From assembly GCA_001898335.1 (NCBI GenBank), contig MKTS01000016.1, forward strand, positions 62,001-126,000: a DNA stretch of 64,000 nucleotides. Reading direction: 5' to 3'. Numbering within the stretch: position 1 is the first letter of the stretch; every line of letters starts with the position of its first letter. The notes below the pieces were generated by a model. That model made no database searches. It was not told the origin of the DNA and saw only the letters and a program-made list of their open reading frames with translations. The position numbers and the translations under genes are program-made. Source of the DNA: Mucilaginibacter sp. 44-25 (GTDB taxonomy: Bacteria; Bacteroidota; Bacteroidia; Sphingobacteriales; Sphingobacteriaceae). Positions 42,019 through 50,926 of this stretch are shown piece by piece.

Positions 42019-42585
42019 TTAATTAAGCCGTTTTGTAAGTTGCTCTTCCACCTTTTTAAATACCTGCAGTGGCTTTAGCGAACGCCAGTTAAACTCGTCC
42101 AGCTCGCCGCCAAAGTTAACGTAATAATCAATATTGCTGCGCTTAAACTCTTCTATCACATGCTCTCTAAAGTTCACACCGGCTATCCAGCCGTCCTCTA
42201 CTTCCTGGAACCACTCCTCGTAGTAACTATCGTCAGAGTAATGAAAGTTCAATACATTTTCGCCTATCAGCACAAATTTATTAACGCCCTGGTCAACCAT
42301 TACGTCAAAAAGCTCCCGCTTCATCAGCATAATATCGTTATTGATGGCATCGTTCCACTCGCCAATAAATTCGATGATACTGTAACCACGGTCGTAATCA
42401 ACAAAGAGTATTTTAAGATACAAGGTATTTGAGCCGAATGAGTCCCATTGCGGGTGCAGCAGGTAATTATACACCTGCTTATCAAACTCAAACTCGCTGT
42501 ACTCGGTGTTATAAAACGGCGAATTTTCGTCTTCAGCGGCTATGTAATCGTCGCGCCAGCGGTAATATGGTTCTATTGTGTGCAT
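42019..42585 (-). CDS. Hypothetical protein rich in aromatic and acidic residues
   Basis: A 188-residue soluble protein. ATG 42585 (MHTIEPYYRWRDDYIAAEDE) is preferred because five codons further upstream would lie in a palindromic repeat. It contains many Tyr, Trp, Phe, Asp and Glu residues (YYRWRDDY, FHYSDDSYYEEWFQEVEDGW) and no signal peptide. I do not recognise the family. Similar lone proteins occur in other Sphingobacteriaceae, as far as I recall. Its upstream region is the palindrome shared with the murQ end. Confidence 0.7.
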   Translation of the reverse strand: MHTIEPYYRWRDDYIAAEDENSPFYNTEYSEFEFDKQVYNYLLHPQWDSFGSNTLYLKILFVDYDRGYSIIEFIGEWNDAINNDIMLMKRELFDVMVDQGVNKFVLIGENVLNFHYSDDSYYEEWFQEVEDGWIAGVNFREHVIEEFKRSNIDYYVNFGGELDEFNWRSLKPLQVFKKVEEQLTKRLN

Positions 42586-42591
42586 TATTCC

Positions 42592-42706
42592 AATGTGCAA
42601 ATTTCAGATGTGCAAATGTGCAGATCAACGCACAACACATCGTTACTTCATTGCTATATTTTTATTTCTTTACTTGCACATATGCACATTTGCATATCTG
42701 CACATT
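42592..42706. repeat. Imperfect palindrome of degenerate tandem words (ATGTGCAAAT type)
   Basis: Left arm 42592-42625 and right arm 42674-42706 are inverted, with one indel and a few mismatches. Each holds about three copies of a word like ATGTGCA(A/G)AT. About 48 AT-rich bases lie between. It spans the gap between the murQ stop and the start of the hypothetical gene. Confidence 0.75.
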
Positions 42707-43509
42707 CATTTTAAGCTATCTACTGCTTTGCGTACGCTGCCGTGTTGTTTTAGTAGTTCTGCGGCTTCAGCTTCCGGGAGGCCGGTTTCGGCCATTACCA
42801 TACGGGTACCACGGTTTACCAGTTTGTTATTTGATAACTGCATATCTACCATTTTATTACCCTTAACACGGCCCAGTTTGATCATCACACTGGTGCTTAG
42901 CATATTCAAAACCAGCTTTTGCGCGGTACCGGCTTTCATGCGGGTACTGCCGGTTACAAACTCGGGGCCGGTTACCACCTCAACAGGATATTCTGCCGCC
43001 GCGGCTACCGGGCTGCCGCTGTTGCAAACAATACAGCCGGTAGCCAGGCCCTGCTCCCTTGCGGCCTGCAGCCCGCCTATTACGTAGGGCGTAGTGCCCG
43101 ATGCCGCTATACCCACCACCACATCGCCGCTGTTAATGTTAAAGGCCTGCATATCTTTCCAGGCCTGCTCGCGGTCGTCCTCGGCAAATTCAACCGCCTT
43201 GCGTATAGCAGTATCGCCGCCGGCAATAATACCCACCACCCAATCAAACGGGACCCCGAAGGTTGGCGGGCATTCTGACGCGTCAACCACGCCTAAACGG
43301 CCACTGGTACCTGCGCCAATGTAAAACAGCCGACCGCCTGCCTGCATGCGCTGTGCCACTACCTCCACCAGCTTTTCTATCTGCGGTAAGGCATGCTCAA
43401 CCGCCAGCGGAACGGTCTTATCCTCGTTATTGATATTACGCAACAGCTCGCTCACAGACATATTTTCCAGGCCGTTATATCTGGAATCTTTCTCGGTACT
43501 TATTTCCAT
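42706..43509 (-). CDS. murQ: N-acetylmuramic acid 6-phosphate etherase
   Basis: Cleaves the lactyl ether of MurNAc-6-phosphate to give GlcNAc-6-phosphate and lactate, a step in cell-wall recycling. It has 267 residues with a SIS fold. Marks: FYIGAGTSGRLGVVDASECP (near 60), GIIAGGDTAIRKAVE (near 95), SGTTPYV (near 135) and EFVTGSTRMKAGTAQK (near 185, sugar-phosphate and catalytic region). The GH3 NagZ-like enzyme at 45399 would act in the same pathway. Normal length is about 300, so the C-terminus is slightly short. Confidence 0.95.
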   Translation of the reverse strand: MEISTEKDSRYNGLENMSVSELLRNINNEDKTVPLAVEHALPQIEKLVEVVAQRMQAGGRLFYIGAGTSGRLGVVDASECPPTFGVPFDWVVGIIAGGDTAIRKAVEFAEDDREQAWKDMQAFNINSGDVVVGIAASGTTPYVIGGLQAAREQGLATGCIVCNSGSPVAAAAEYPVEVVTGPEFVTGSTRMKAGTAQKLVLNMLSTSVMIKLGRVKGNKMVDMQLSNNKLVNRGTRMVMAETGLPEAEAAELLKQHGSVRKAVDSLK

Positions 43510-43525
43510 GGTAATTATATTATGG

Positions 43526-43678
43526 GCCTCACCCTGCCCATCAACTCACCCCCGACATCGCATTCGCTCGTCGACCCTCTCTTCGCTATGCGAAAAGAGG
43601 GTAAAAAGGTTACCTTCTTTGCTGCTTGCAGCAGAGAAGGTGTTCCAGCGCAGCGCAGCCCGGGTGAGTTAGTGAGGC
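43526..43678. repeat. GCCTCAC/AACTCACCC-ended palindromic repeat, second copy
   Basis: Outer arms GCCTCAC and GTGAGGC, then inner AACTCACCC and GGGTGAGTT, enclose a CCCTCTCTTCG...AAAAGAGGG hairpin and an ACCTTCT...AGAAGGT hairpin. It is the same family as 41026-41145. It lies between divergent murQ and the S41 protease. Confidence 0.75.
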
Positions 43679-43770
43679 TCTCTTTCGGCCAACAAATCTT
43701 AAGCAAAATTGATTAAAAAACATTAAAGCAAAGAAGCGCAGATAAATTATTACTGATAACGGCTAATTAT

Positions 43771-43778
43771 TAGATTTG
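43771..43778 (+). promoter_or_regulatory. Bacteroidota -7 promoter element for the S41 protease
   Basis: TAGATTTG matches TAnnTTTG exactly, 16 bases upstream of the ATG at 43795. No TTG is found at the expected -33 spacing. Confidence 0.4.
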
Positions 43779-43794
43779 CGATGCAATACACTAA

Positions 43795-45375
43795 ATGAAA
43801 CATACCGCGGGCATCATCTTCCGAACTATCCTGTTATTACTTATTGGCGCTTTTATAGGGGTTGTATTAACCAACGGCAACCTTGGTGGGCGCAGCATAG
43901 GTTTAAGCGGGGGTGATAAGATATCTAAAGTGCTCGACCTGGTGCATAACCAGTATGTTGATTCGGTTAATATTGACAGTATGGAGGGCGTTACCATTAA
44001 TGACCTTCTGCAGAACCTGGACCCGCACTCGTTATACCTGCCCGCGCAACAGGCCCGCAATATTACCGAAAAGCTGGAAGGCGGATTTAACGGCATTGGA
44101 CTGGAGTACCAGTTGCTGCGCGATACCCTGGTGGTTACCCAGGTAAACGCGGGAGGGCCCTCGGCTAAGGCGGGTGTACTGGTTGGCGATAAAGTGGTTA
44201 AGGTTGATAACGCTCCTTTCGCGGGCACTAAACTTACCGCAAGCCGTGTAAGTAAACTATTCAGGGGAGATAAAGATACGTTTATCACGCTGAACATCAT
44301 CAGGTCCGGCAACTCTCAGCCGCAAAATGTTAAGGTAAAACGGGGGCGCGTAACCGTAAGCAGTATTGATGCCGCTTATGCGGAGAACGGTACGGGCTAT
44401 ATCAAGATCAGTAAGTTTGGTTCATCTACCGATGCCGATTTCAGGAAAGCGCTGGCCGACCTGAAAGTTGAGGGCATGGAAAAACTGGTGCTTGACCTGC
44501 GGGGCAATGGCGGCGGCTACCTTAACACCGCTACCGCGCTGGCCGATGAGTTTTTGACCAAAGGCAAACTGATCGTTTATACCAAGGGCGTACACGAGCC
44601 GCGTACGGATTATTTCGCTACCGACTCGGGCTCTTACCAGCAGGGTAAGCTTACCGTTATTATTGATGAGTACTCGGCATCGGCAAGTGAGATACTGGCC
44701 GGCGCCATGCAGGACCTTGACCGCGGCACCATTGTTGGCCGCCGCTCATTTGGCAAAGGGCTGGTGCAGCAGCAGTTTCCGTTTGGCGATGGTACAGCCA
44801 TTAACCTTACGGTAGCCCGCTATTACACTCCATCCGGGCGTTCTATACAAAAATCATATAAAAACGGCGCGGCCAGCTACCGCGATGAACTGGCTAACCG
44901 TATACGCAAAGGCGAACTGCTGAATGCCGGGAGTAATTTAACCGATAGCGCTTTCGCGGGCGCATCAACCTTTCACACGGCAAAAGGCCGTAAGGTATTT
45001 AGCAGAGGCGGCATAATGCCCGATGTATTTGTACCTGCCGATACCAGCCAGGCTACACAACTCATAACAGACCTTACCGATAACATGCTTTTCAGCGCTT
45101 ACGCGCTGGATAAGCTGCAGCCCGTACTTGCCCGATACCCTACTGCCGACGCTTTTATTAAGCAATATAACATAGACGAAGCCACGCTTAAGGACTTTGT
45201 ATTGTATGCCTACAAAACCATTAAACGTATAGACGCGCACGAACTCCAGGAATCAAAACCGGCCATTAAAAATATTTTAAAAGCCAGCGCGGCACGTTTA
45301 AAGTGGGGCAATAACGCTTACTTTAGGGTGTTGAATAATGCCGACGAAACTTTTAAAACTGCCGCGAAACAATAG
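43795..45375 (+). CDS. C-terminal-processing peptidase (S41) with PDZ domain
   Basis: A 526-residue periplasmic serine protease with an N-terminal membrane anchor or signal (about 5-28). A PDZ domain spans about residues 90-180 (GIGLEYQLLRDTLVV then AGVLVGDKVVKVDN). The S41 core has the catalytic Ser in EYSASASEILAG (near 297) and the general-base Lys in RRSFGKGLVQ (near 322), the Ser/Lys dyad of Ctp enzymes. Relatives trim envelope proteins, including peptidoglycan hydrolases, which would suit the neighbouring murQ and GH3 genes. Confidence 0.95.
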   Translation: MKHTAGIIFRTILLLLIGAFIGVVLTNGNLGGRSIGLSGGDKISKVLDLVHNQYVDSVNIDSMEGVTINDLLQNLDPHSLYLPAQQARNITEKLEGGFNGIGLEYQLLRDTLVVTQVNAGGPSAKAGVLVGDKVVKVDNAPFAGTKLTASRVSKLFRGDKDTFITLNIIRSGNSQPQNVKVKRGRVTVSSIDAAYAENGTGYIKISKFGSSTDADFRKALADLKVEGMEKLVLDLRGNGGGYLNTATALADEFLTKGKLIVYTKGVHEPRTDYFATDSGSYQQGKLTVIIDEYSASASEILAGAMQDLDRGTIVGRRSFGKGLVQQQFPFGDGTAINLTVARYYTPSGRSIQKSYKNGAASYRDELANRIRKGELLNAGSNLTDSAFAGASTFHTAKGRKVFSRGGIMPDVFVPADTSQATQLITDLTDNMLFSAYALDKLQPVLARYPTADAFIKQYNIDEATLKDFVLYAYKTIKRIDAHELQESKPAIKNILKASAARLKWGNNAYFRVLNNADETFKTAAKQ

Positions 45376-45398
45376 CTAAGGCAGCCTAAATTCAGGCT

Positions 45399-47111
45399 TT
45401 AAAAGCGCATACCCATACCGGTAGTAAAAAACGTGTTAACTGTTACCGGCAGTTTACCCGCAGGCTTCATCACCCCCGAAATTACCTTTACGGCGGCACG
45501 CTGCATGGCATCGTCTTTTTGGTAACCTACCAGCAGGCCCGCGCTTTTTTCAATACCCGGCAAGCCGGCTATACTATAAGGGTTGGCAAATACGCTGGTC
45601 ACCACGTTGGGCCTCGCGGCCAGGTCGGCAATCATCAGTTTAACATCGCTGCTATAATCCAGCTTACTTTGAGGGCGTAAGCGGGTATCATGTATGCTCA
45701 CAAACATCTGGTCGAACTTTTTAAGCGCAAGCAGCATTTGTTTCAGCTGATTAATGGGTGTATTTTTCCCGATCATAAAAATCATACTGTTGGGGTACCA
45801 TTTAGATAGTTCGGTTTCAAAAACTGTAGGTTTATCTACCCCAATGCTAATAATGGCTGTTTTTTTAAGCGGGTTCTGCCTAAGCGCAGCCGCGTCGCCT
45901 TTAAGCACGGTAACAGCGGCATCAGCCAGCTGCTGTATCAACGTGGCTGCTTCGGGGCGGTTAATATCGTTAATGATACCCGCAGGTTGCGTAGGTTTAT
46001 ATTGGTTTAACCCTGCCCAGTACTTGGCGGCTAATAGCTTCTTGATCCGGGTTTCAAACTCCTCCTTGCTGATCTTGCCCTTACGGATGGCCTTCAGGAT
46101 AAGTTTAGCGGCTACCCTGGAGTTTTCTGACAGCTCTATCAGATCGTTACCCGCCAGGAAAGCACGCAGGTCGGCCTCGCCGTTAGGGAAATATTTGGTA
46201 ACGCCCTTCATCTCCATCGCGTCAGACGCTACGATGCCCTTAAACTTTAACGAGTCTTTTAAAATACCGGTAACAATAGGGCGCGACAAGGTTGATGGCA
46301 GCTTTTTGGTACTATCCAGTGCCGGTATATTCATGTGTGCTATCATCACCCCGCTTACGCCCGCGGCGATGGCCTCACGGAAAGGATATTCTTCCAGCGA
46401 ATCGAGCCGTGCGCGGGTAAAGGGCAGCAGCGGCAGATCAAAGTGCGAATCTACATTGGTATCGCCATGGCCCGGGAAATGCTTGGCAAATACGATCAGG
46501 CCGGCATCCTGCATCCCTTTAAAGTAAGCGATGCCCTTTTGCGCCACGTTGTATTTGTTATCGCCAAATGAGCGATAATTAATTACCGGGTTATTAGGGT
46601 TATTGTTGATATCCATATCGGGCGCGAAGTTGATGTGCAGCCCAAGCCGCTTAAAATCATACCCGATCATCTGCCCCATTTTGTAGATGAGGTTGTTATC
46701 CTGTATGGCGCCAAGCGTCATTTGGTAAGGATACGATGTGGACGAGTCCAGACGCATGCCCAGCCCCCACTCACCATCCATCGCTATCAGTAAAGGTACT
46801 TTTGAAAGCTTCTGATAGTTGTTGATGAGGTTGGCATGGCGCACCGGGCCGCCCTGGAAAAACACCAAACCGCCAATATGCTCCTCGGCTATTACATTAC
46901 CTACCGAATCTTCATAAGCCTTGCCTTTGTTGGTATGCGCCCGCACATAAAACAACTGCCCTATGCGCTCTTTACGGCTCATTTTCCTGTAAACCGAATC
47001 GACCCATTTATTCTGGCTATTAAGGGTTTCAATAAAGCTTTGGCGCTGTGCCATGGCGGCACTGCTTACAAAAAATGAAAAGAGCAGGATGATATAATAT
47101 TTTGGTTTCAT
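45399..47111 (-). CDS. GH3 beta-N-acetylhexosaminidase (NagZ-like)
   Basis: A 570-residue secreted enzyme (signal peptide MKPKYYIILLFSFFVSSAAMAQ). The GH3 N-terminal TIM barrel covers about 30-370, with the diagnostic KHFPGHGDTNVDSHFDLP (near 210; His of the acid/base dyad) and the nucleophile Asp in GIVASDAMEMKGV (near 295). A C-terminal Rossmann-like domain follows. It likely removes GlcNAc from muropeptides in the periplasm, upstream of MurQ. A beta-glucosidase role for the glucan locus is unlikely given the NagZ motif and the 17-kb distance. Confidence 0.9.
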   Translation of the reverse strand: MKPKYYIILLFSFFVSSAAMAQRQSFIETLNSQNKWVDSVYRKMSRKERIGQLFYVRAHTNKGKAYEDSVGNVIAEEHIGGLVFFQGGPVRHANLINNYQKLSKVPLLIAMDGEWGLGMRLDSSTSYPYQMTLGAIQDNNLIYKMGQMIGYDFKRLGLHINFAPDMDINNNPNNPVINYRSFGDNKYNVAQKGIAYFKGMQDAGLIVFAKHFPGHGDTNVDSHFDLPLLPFTRARLDSLEEYPFREAIAAGVSGVMIAHMNIPALDSTKKLPSTLSRPIVTGILKDSLKFKGIVASDAMEMKGVTKYFPNGEADLRAFLAGNDLIELSENSRVAAKLILKAIRKGKISKEEFETRIKKLLAAKYWAGLNQYKPTQPAGIINDINRPEAATLIQQLADAAVTVLKGDAAALRQNPLKKTAIISIGVDKPTVFETELSKWYPNSMIFMIGKNTPINQLKQMLLALKKFDQMFVSIHDTRLRPQSKLDYSSDVKLMIADLAARPNVVTSVFANPYSIAGLPGIEKSAGLLVGYQKDDAMQRAAVKVISGVMKPAGKLPVTVNTFFTTGMGMRF

Positions 47112-47284
47112 TGCAGTTTCAAATGTAGTGTAAAAACCAAATACCCCTATTTGTTTTGCTTATTGAAATAATAGCCTATCGTGTAAATAAACCTTTACAA
47201 ACTTTTAAGCTCTATACGGTGTAATTAACCACAGTAAATCACCCGCGCTACCACGGGTGGATGGAAACATTTAGATATGAAACA

Positions 47285-47965
47285 ATGAAAAAATTACTTT
47301 TTATGGCCTTGTGCCTGTTTATTGCCGGTGAAGTGAGTGCGCAATATTATCCGCAACGCCCAAGGCGCGTAATGAGAAGGCCGCCACCGCAGCGTTACGA
47401 GAGGCGCCCGTATAACGATTTTTACCGCCCATCATTCGGTGTAGCGGTTGGCGCCAATTTTTCAAATACCGTTGATTCTTATAATGCCGATTTTAGCACC
47501 AGCACCATTGCCGGCTGGCATGTGGGCTTAACCGCCAACTTCCCTGTTTCGCGCTCATTCGCGTTTGCGCCCGAGTTATTGTTCTCACAAAAAGGATATA
47601 AAGCGGAAACGGTTGACGGTACTTTTAAGCAACGCACCAATTATATTGATATCCCCCTGCTGGCTAAGTTCAGGGTGGTGCCGGGCTTTAACTTCCTGAT
47701 CGGTCCGCAGCTTACCTTCCAAACCTCTACCCGTAATATTTATGAGGATGGCTTTAACCGGATAGTGGAAACTGAATACGATAACAATGGCGATAAAAGC
47801 ATTATTGCCGGCGTAATTGGTGTAGGTATCGATCTTACCCGTAACGTTGAGCTGCGTGCCAGGTATAATATCGACCTTGACCGCAACCGTACCAACGGTG
47901 CATCGTTACTGCCCGATTACCGCAACCAGGTGTTCCAACTGGGGTTAGGTTTTAAGTTTGACTAA
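47285..47965 (+). CDS. Outer-membrane beta-barrel (porin-like) protein
   Basis: A 226-residue protein. ATG 47285 gives a signal peptide (MKKLLFMALCLFIAGEVSAQ); upstream ATG codons do not. A basic, proline-rich linker (PQRPRRVMRRPPPQRYERRP) precedes an eight-stranded barrel of the OMP_b-brl_2 type (SFGVAVGANFSN, GWHVGLTANFPV, FAFAPELLFSQKGY, DIPLLAKFRVVPGFNFLIGP, and a C-terminal VFQLGLGFKFD). The basic linker may hold lipopolysaccharide or peptidoglycan. Cargo unknown. Confidence 0.85.
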   Translation: MKKLLFMALCLFIAGEVSAQYYPQRPRRVMRRPPPQRYERRPYNDFYRPSFGVAVGANFSNTVDSYNADFSTSTIAGWHVGLTANFPVSRSFAFAPELLFSQKGYKAETVDGTFKQRTNYIDIPLLAKFRVVPGFNFLIGPQLTFQTSTRNIYEDGFNRIVETEYDNNGDKSIIAGVIGVGIDLTRNVELRARYNIDLDRNRTNGASLLPDYRNQVFQLGLGFKFD

Positions 47966-47976
47966 AACATTCCACT

Positions 47977-48016
47977 AACAAAAAATGCGAAGCTCAACAG
48001 CTTCGCATTTTTTGTT
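47977..48016. terminator. Bidirectional terminator with 18-bp perfect stem
   Basis: Arms 47977-47994 and 47999-48016 (AACAAAAAATGCGAAGCT and its complement) around loop CAAC separate the convergent porin and ABC transporter genes. It has A/T tracts on both sides. Confidence 0.9.
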
Positions 48017-48035
48017 ATGACACTACTGATGCAAG

Positions 48036-49859
48036 TTATTCGTTGAAAGTTTGCATATCAATAAGGCGGCGATACAGCCCGTTTTGCTTGAGCAGTTCCT
48101 GGTGCGTGCCCTGCTCTACCACCCTGCCGCTTTCAATTACCGCTATGATGTCCGCATTTTGAATAGTACTCAACCTGTGGGCAATTACCAGCGAGGTGCG
48201 GTTCTTCATCAGGTTATTTAATGCTTCCTGCACCAGCTTTTCAGATTCGGTGTCCAGCGCGGATGTAGCTTCATCCAGCAGCATTATAGGTGGGTTGTTG
48301 AGTACCGCGCGGGCAATACAGATACGCTGGCGCTGCCCGCCGGATAGTTTGGTACCGCGGTCGCCCACGTTGGTATCATAACCGTTCTCCGTTTCCAATA
48401 TAAAGTTGTGGGCATTGGCAATCCGTGCGGCGGCTTCCACATCCTCTGGCCGCACATCTGTTTTGCCAAAGGCGATGTTATTAAAAATGGTATCGTTAAA
48501 CAAAACCGATTCCTGGTTCACCACGCCCATTAAAGCGCGTAATGATGATGCGGTTACCTGTTTAATATCCTGCCCGTCAATGGTAATGCTGCCGCTTTGG
48601 GGATCCATAAAACGCGGTATCAGGTCCATCATGGTTGATTTACCACCGCCCGATGGCCCCACCAACGCTACCGTTTTCCCTTTGGGGATAGTAAGGTTAA
48701 TGCCGGATAGCACCACCTTTTCCTGGTAAGCGAAAGTGACATTTTCAAACTTAAGCGCTTCGTTAAAGCCGGTAATATTAATAGCATCGGGCGCGTCTGT
48801 CACCATGGGTTTCTCGTCAATAAGGTCCAGCACCCTTTCGCCTGCGGCAATACCCGAGTGGATATTACTGAACGAATCGGATATGGCCTTTGCCGGGCGC
48901 ATTACCTGCGAGAAAAAAGCGATGAACGTTACAAACTCAGGTGCTGTTAAGGTTGACGCATTATTAATGAGCAGGTGGCCGCCATACAGTACGATACCCG
49001 CCACCATCGTGATGCCGAAGAACTCGGACACCGGCGAGGCCAGTTGCTGCCTGCGGGCCATGGATTTGGTAATGCGCGAATAGCGTTTGTTCTCCTCATC
49101 AAAGCGGGTTTTGATAAACTCGGTGGCGTTAAAAGCCTTTACTATTTTAATACCTGACAGGGCTTCATCAAGATAGCTGATCATGTTACCGTAGCTCTGC
49201 TGCGAGGCAATGGCTTGCGCCTTTAAACGCTTCACGATTTTTGAGATCACGAAGGCCGAAACCGGTATCACGAGGAATGAGTACAACGTAAGGCTTGGAG
49301 AGATCAGGAACAGCACCACCAAAAAGGTAATAAGCGTTAGCGGTTCTTTAAAGATCACCTGTAAAGTACCGGTAACCGAAAACTGCACTACCTGCACATC
49401 AGAAGCTACTTTGGAAATGATATCGCCCTTGCGCTCATTGCTGAAAAAGCCGAGGTGCAGGTTCATCACATTATTAAACACCGCGCGGCGCAGGTTCAAT
49501 AGTGTATGCACCCGCAGGTTCTCCATAATGCGCTGCGAAAGGTACCTGAAAAGGTTACCCAACAATGCCGAAACAACTATGGTGGCGCAAACAAACTCCA
49601 GCGCTACCCATACACCGTAATTATTTATAGCGTAAGTAACATAGTACTTAAACGTAGCCATGATATCTACCAGGGCTGGTTTAGGGCCTAATGGCATTTT
49701 TTGTTGGCCGTGCTTCGCGAATATAGTAGTAAGCAAGGGAGCAAGCAACGCGAGGTTAAGCGTACTGAATATTACAGAAAGTACAGTTGTTATAATATAA
49801 GGTATTGCAAACTTCTCTATAGGTTTTGCAAAGGATAACAACCTGAAATATGTCTTCAT
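48036..49859 (-). CDS. ABC exporter, MsbA-like (membrane and ATPase fused)
   Basis: A 607-residue half-transporter working as a homodimer. Six membrane segments lie in residues about 15-320. The ATPase domain follows with Walker A (VGPSGGGKSTMMDLIP near 390), signature (GTKLSGGQRQRICIARA near 495), Walker B (PIMLLDEATSALDTES near 515) and the switch His (VIAHRLSTIQ near 550). The following acyltransferase gene on the same strand and the divergent glycosyltransferases suggest a lipid A-like substrate flipped across the inner membrane. Confidence 0.94.
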   Translation of the reverse strand: MKTYFRLLSFAKPIEKFAIPYIITTVLSVIFSTLNLALLAPLLTTIFAKHGQQKMPLGPKPALVDIMATFKYYVTYAINNYGVWVALEFVCATIVVSALLGNLFRYLSQRIMENLRVHTLLNLRRAVFNNVMNLHLGFFSNERKGDIISKVASDVQVVQFSVTGTLQVIFKEPLTLITFLVVLFLISPSLTLYSFLVIPVSAFVISKIVKRLKAQAIASQQSYGNMISYLDEALSGIKIVKAFNATEFIKTRFDEENKRYSRITKSMARRQQLASPVSEFFGITMVAGIVLYGGHLLINNASTLTAPEFVTFIAFFSQVMRPAKAISDSFSNIHSGIAAGERVLDLIDEKPMVTDAPDAINITGFNEALKFENVTFAYQEKVVLSGINLTIPKGKTVALVGPSGGGKSTMMDLIPRFMDPQSGSITIDGQDIKQVTASSLRALMGVVNQESVLFNDTIFNNIAFGKTDVRPEDVEAAARIANAHNFILETENGYDTNVGDRGTKLSGGQRQRICIARAVLNNPPIMLLDEATSALDTESEKLVQEALNNLMKNRTSLVIAHRLSTIQNADIIAVIESGRVVEQGTHQELLKQNGLYRRLIDMQTFNE

Positions 49860-49918
49860 TAAAAATTTATAATTGCTGCAAAGTTAATGGTTATTCAATT
49901 AACATTAGCAGGCAGGCA

Positions 49919-50809
49919 TCAGGCATTAATTTCTTCGGGTTTATACTTCCACCTCCGGTGCGACCATAGCCAATACTGCGGCTTATCCCTGATGATCTGT
50001 TCCAGGAAACGTACATGCGCCTCGGTAATTTCATGCTCGGCGGTTTGCTTGGGCTGCTCAATCAGCGGCACCATGGTAAAACGGTAGTAACCTCGCTTAA
50101 CACGTTCTATCTTATAAAATATCACTACGGCGTCTATCATTTTGGCCAGTTTCTCAATTCCAAGGAAAACGGGTGTGGGCTGGTTCAAAAAAGTGGTCAC
50201 GTAATTGATCTCGTGCCGCACGGGGGTTTGGTCTGATACGAGCACGCTAAAGGTAAGATCATTACGGTAGCTAACAAATGTCCGCAGGGTTTGCTTCATG
50301 GCTACCATAATGGCGCCGTAACGGGCGCGCACCTGGTTCACATAATCATTTACCCACGCGTTGCTTAGCGGCTTGTATACAATAACGCGTTTTTCGGTGG
50401 TAAGCAGGCTAAACCCCAGTATAGCCAGTTCCCAGTTGCAATAGTGGCCGGCGGCGGCTATTATGCTTCGGCCCTGTGCAAAGTAATGATTAACCAGTTC
50501 GGGGTTGGTAGGCTGCATACGTTTACGCAGGCTTTTTTCTGATATGGTGATCATCTTCAGGGTTTCCACCAGCAGATCGCCCAGGTAATGGTAGTATTGC
50601 TTTTCTATGGTGCTGATCTCCGCCAGGCTTTTCTCCGGGAAAGAATTCACCAGGTTATTATGCACCACCTGCCGCCTGTAACGTACCAGGTAAAACAGGA
50701 TCACGTAAATCACGTCGGACAGCAGGTAAAGCGCCCAAAATGGCAGTAAGGATATCAAGTATAATATTGATACACAAAACTTAACCCATAACTGCTTTAT
50801 TGCTGCCAT
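49919..50809 (-). CDS. Lipid A acyltransferase (LpxL/HtrB-like)
   Basis: Adds a secondary acyl chain to a lipid A precursor. ATG 50809 (MAAIKQLWVKFCVSILYLIS) gives 296 residues with an N-terminal membrane anchor; an in-frame extension to 50884 lacks support. The acyltransferase HxxxxE motif is in AAAGHYCNWELAIL (His near 125). Bacteroidota lipid A is usually penta-acylated, matching one such enzyme. It is followed by the MsbA-like gene about 60 bases downstream, a sensible pairing. Confidence 0.9.
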   Translation of the reverse strand: MAAIKQLWVKFCVSILYLISLLPFWALYLLSDVIYVILFYLVRYRRQVVHNNLVNSFPEKSLAEISTIEKQYYHYLGDLLVETLKMITISEKSLRKRMQPTNPELVNHYFAQGRSIIAAAGHYCNWELAILGFSLLTTEKRVIVYKPLSNAWVNDYVNQVRARYGAIMVAMKQTLRTFVSYRNDLTFSVLVSDQTPVRHEINYVTTFLNQPTPVFLGIEKLAKMIDAVVIFYKIERVKRGYYRFTMVPLIEQPKQTAEHEITEAHVRFLEQIIRDKPQYWLWSHRRWKYKPEEINA

Positions 50810-50910
50810 ATAATTTGCCTGCAAACATAAAGTTTTTATACCGCTAAAGTCCCATGCGGGTGTAAAACGTATGGCAGGTGCCAAAATTAGCTAATAAGCC
50901 GTATTATAAG

Positions 50911-50918
50911 TACTTTTG
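50911..50918 (+). promoter_or_regulatory. Bacteroidota -7 promoter element for the glycosyltransferase operon
   Basis: TACTTTTG matches TAnnTTTG exactly. Transcription would begin only a few bases before the ATG at 50927, so the mRNA may be nearly leaderless. Confidence 0.45.
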
Positions 50919-50926
50919 CGGTTCAT

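Noticed and set aside
45399..47111. GH3 enzyme as the beta-glucosidase of the glucan locus
   Set aside because: The KHFPGHGDT motif is that of NagZ-type N-acetylhexosaminidases, and the gene is 16-17 kb away near murQ.
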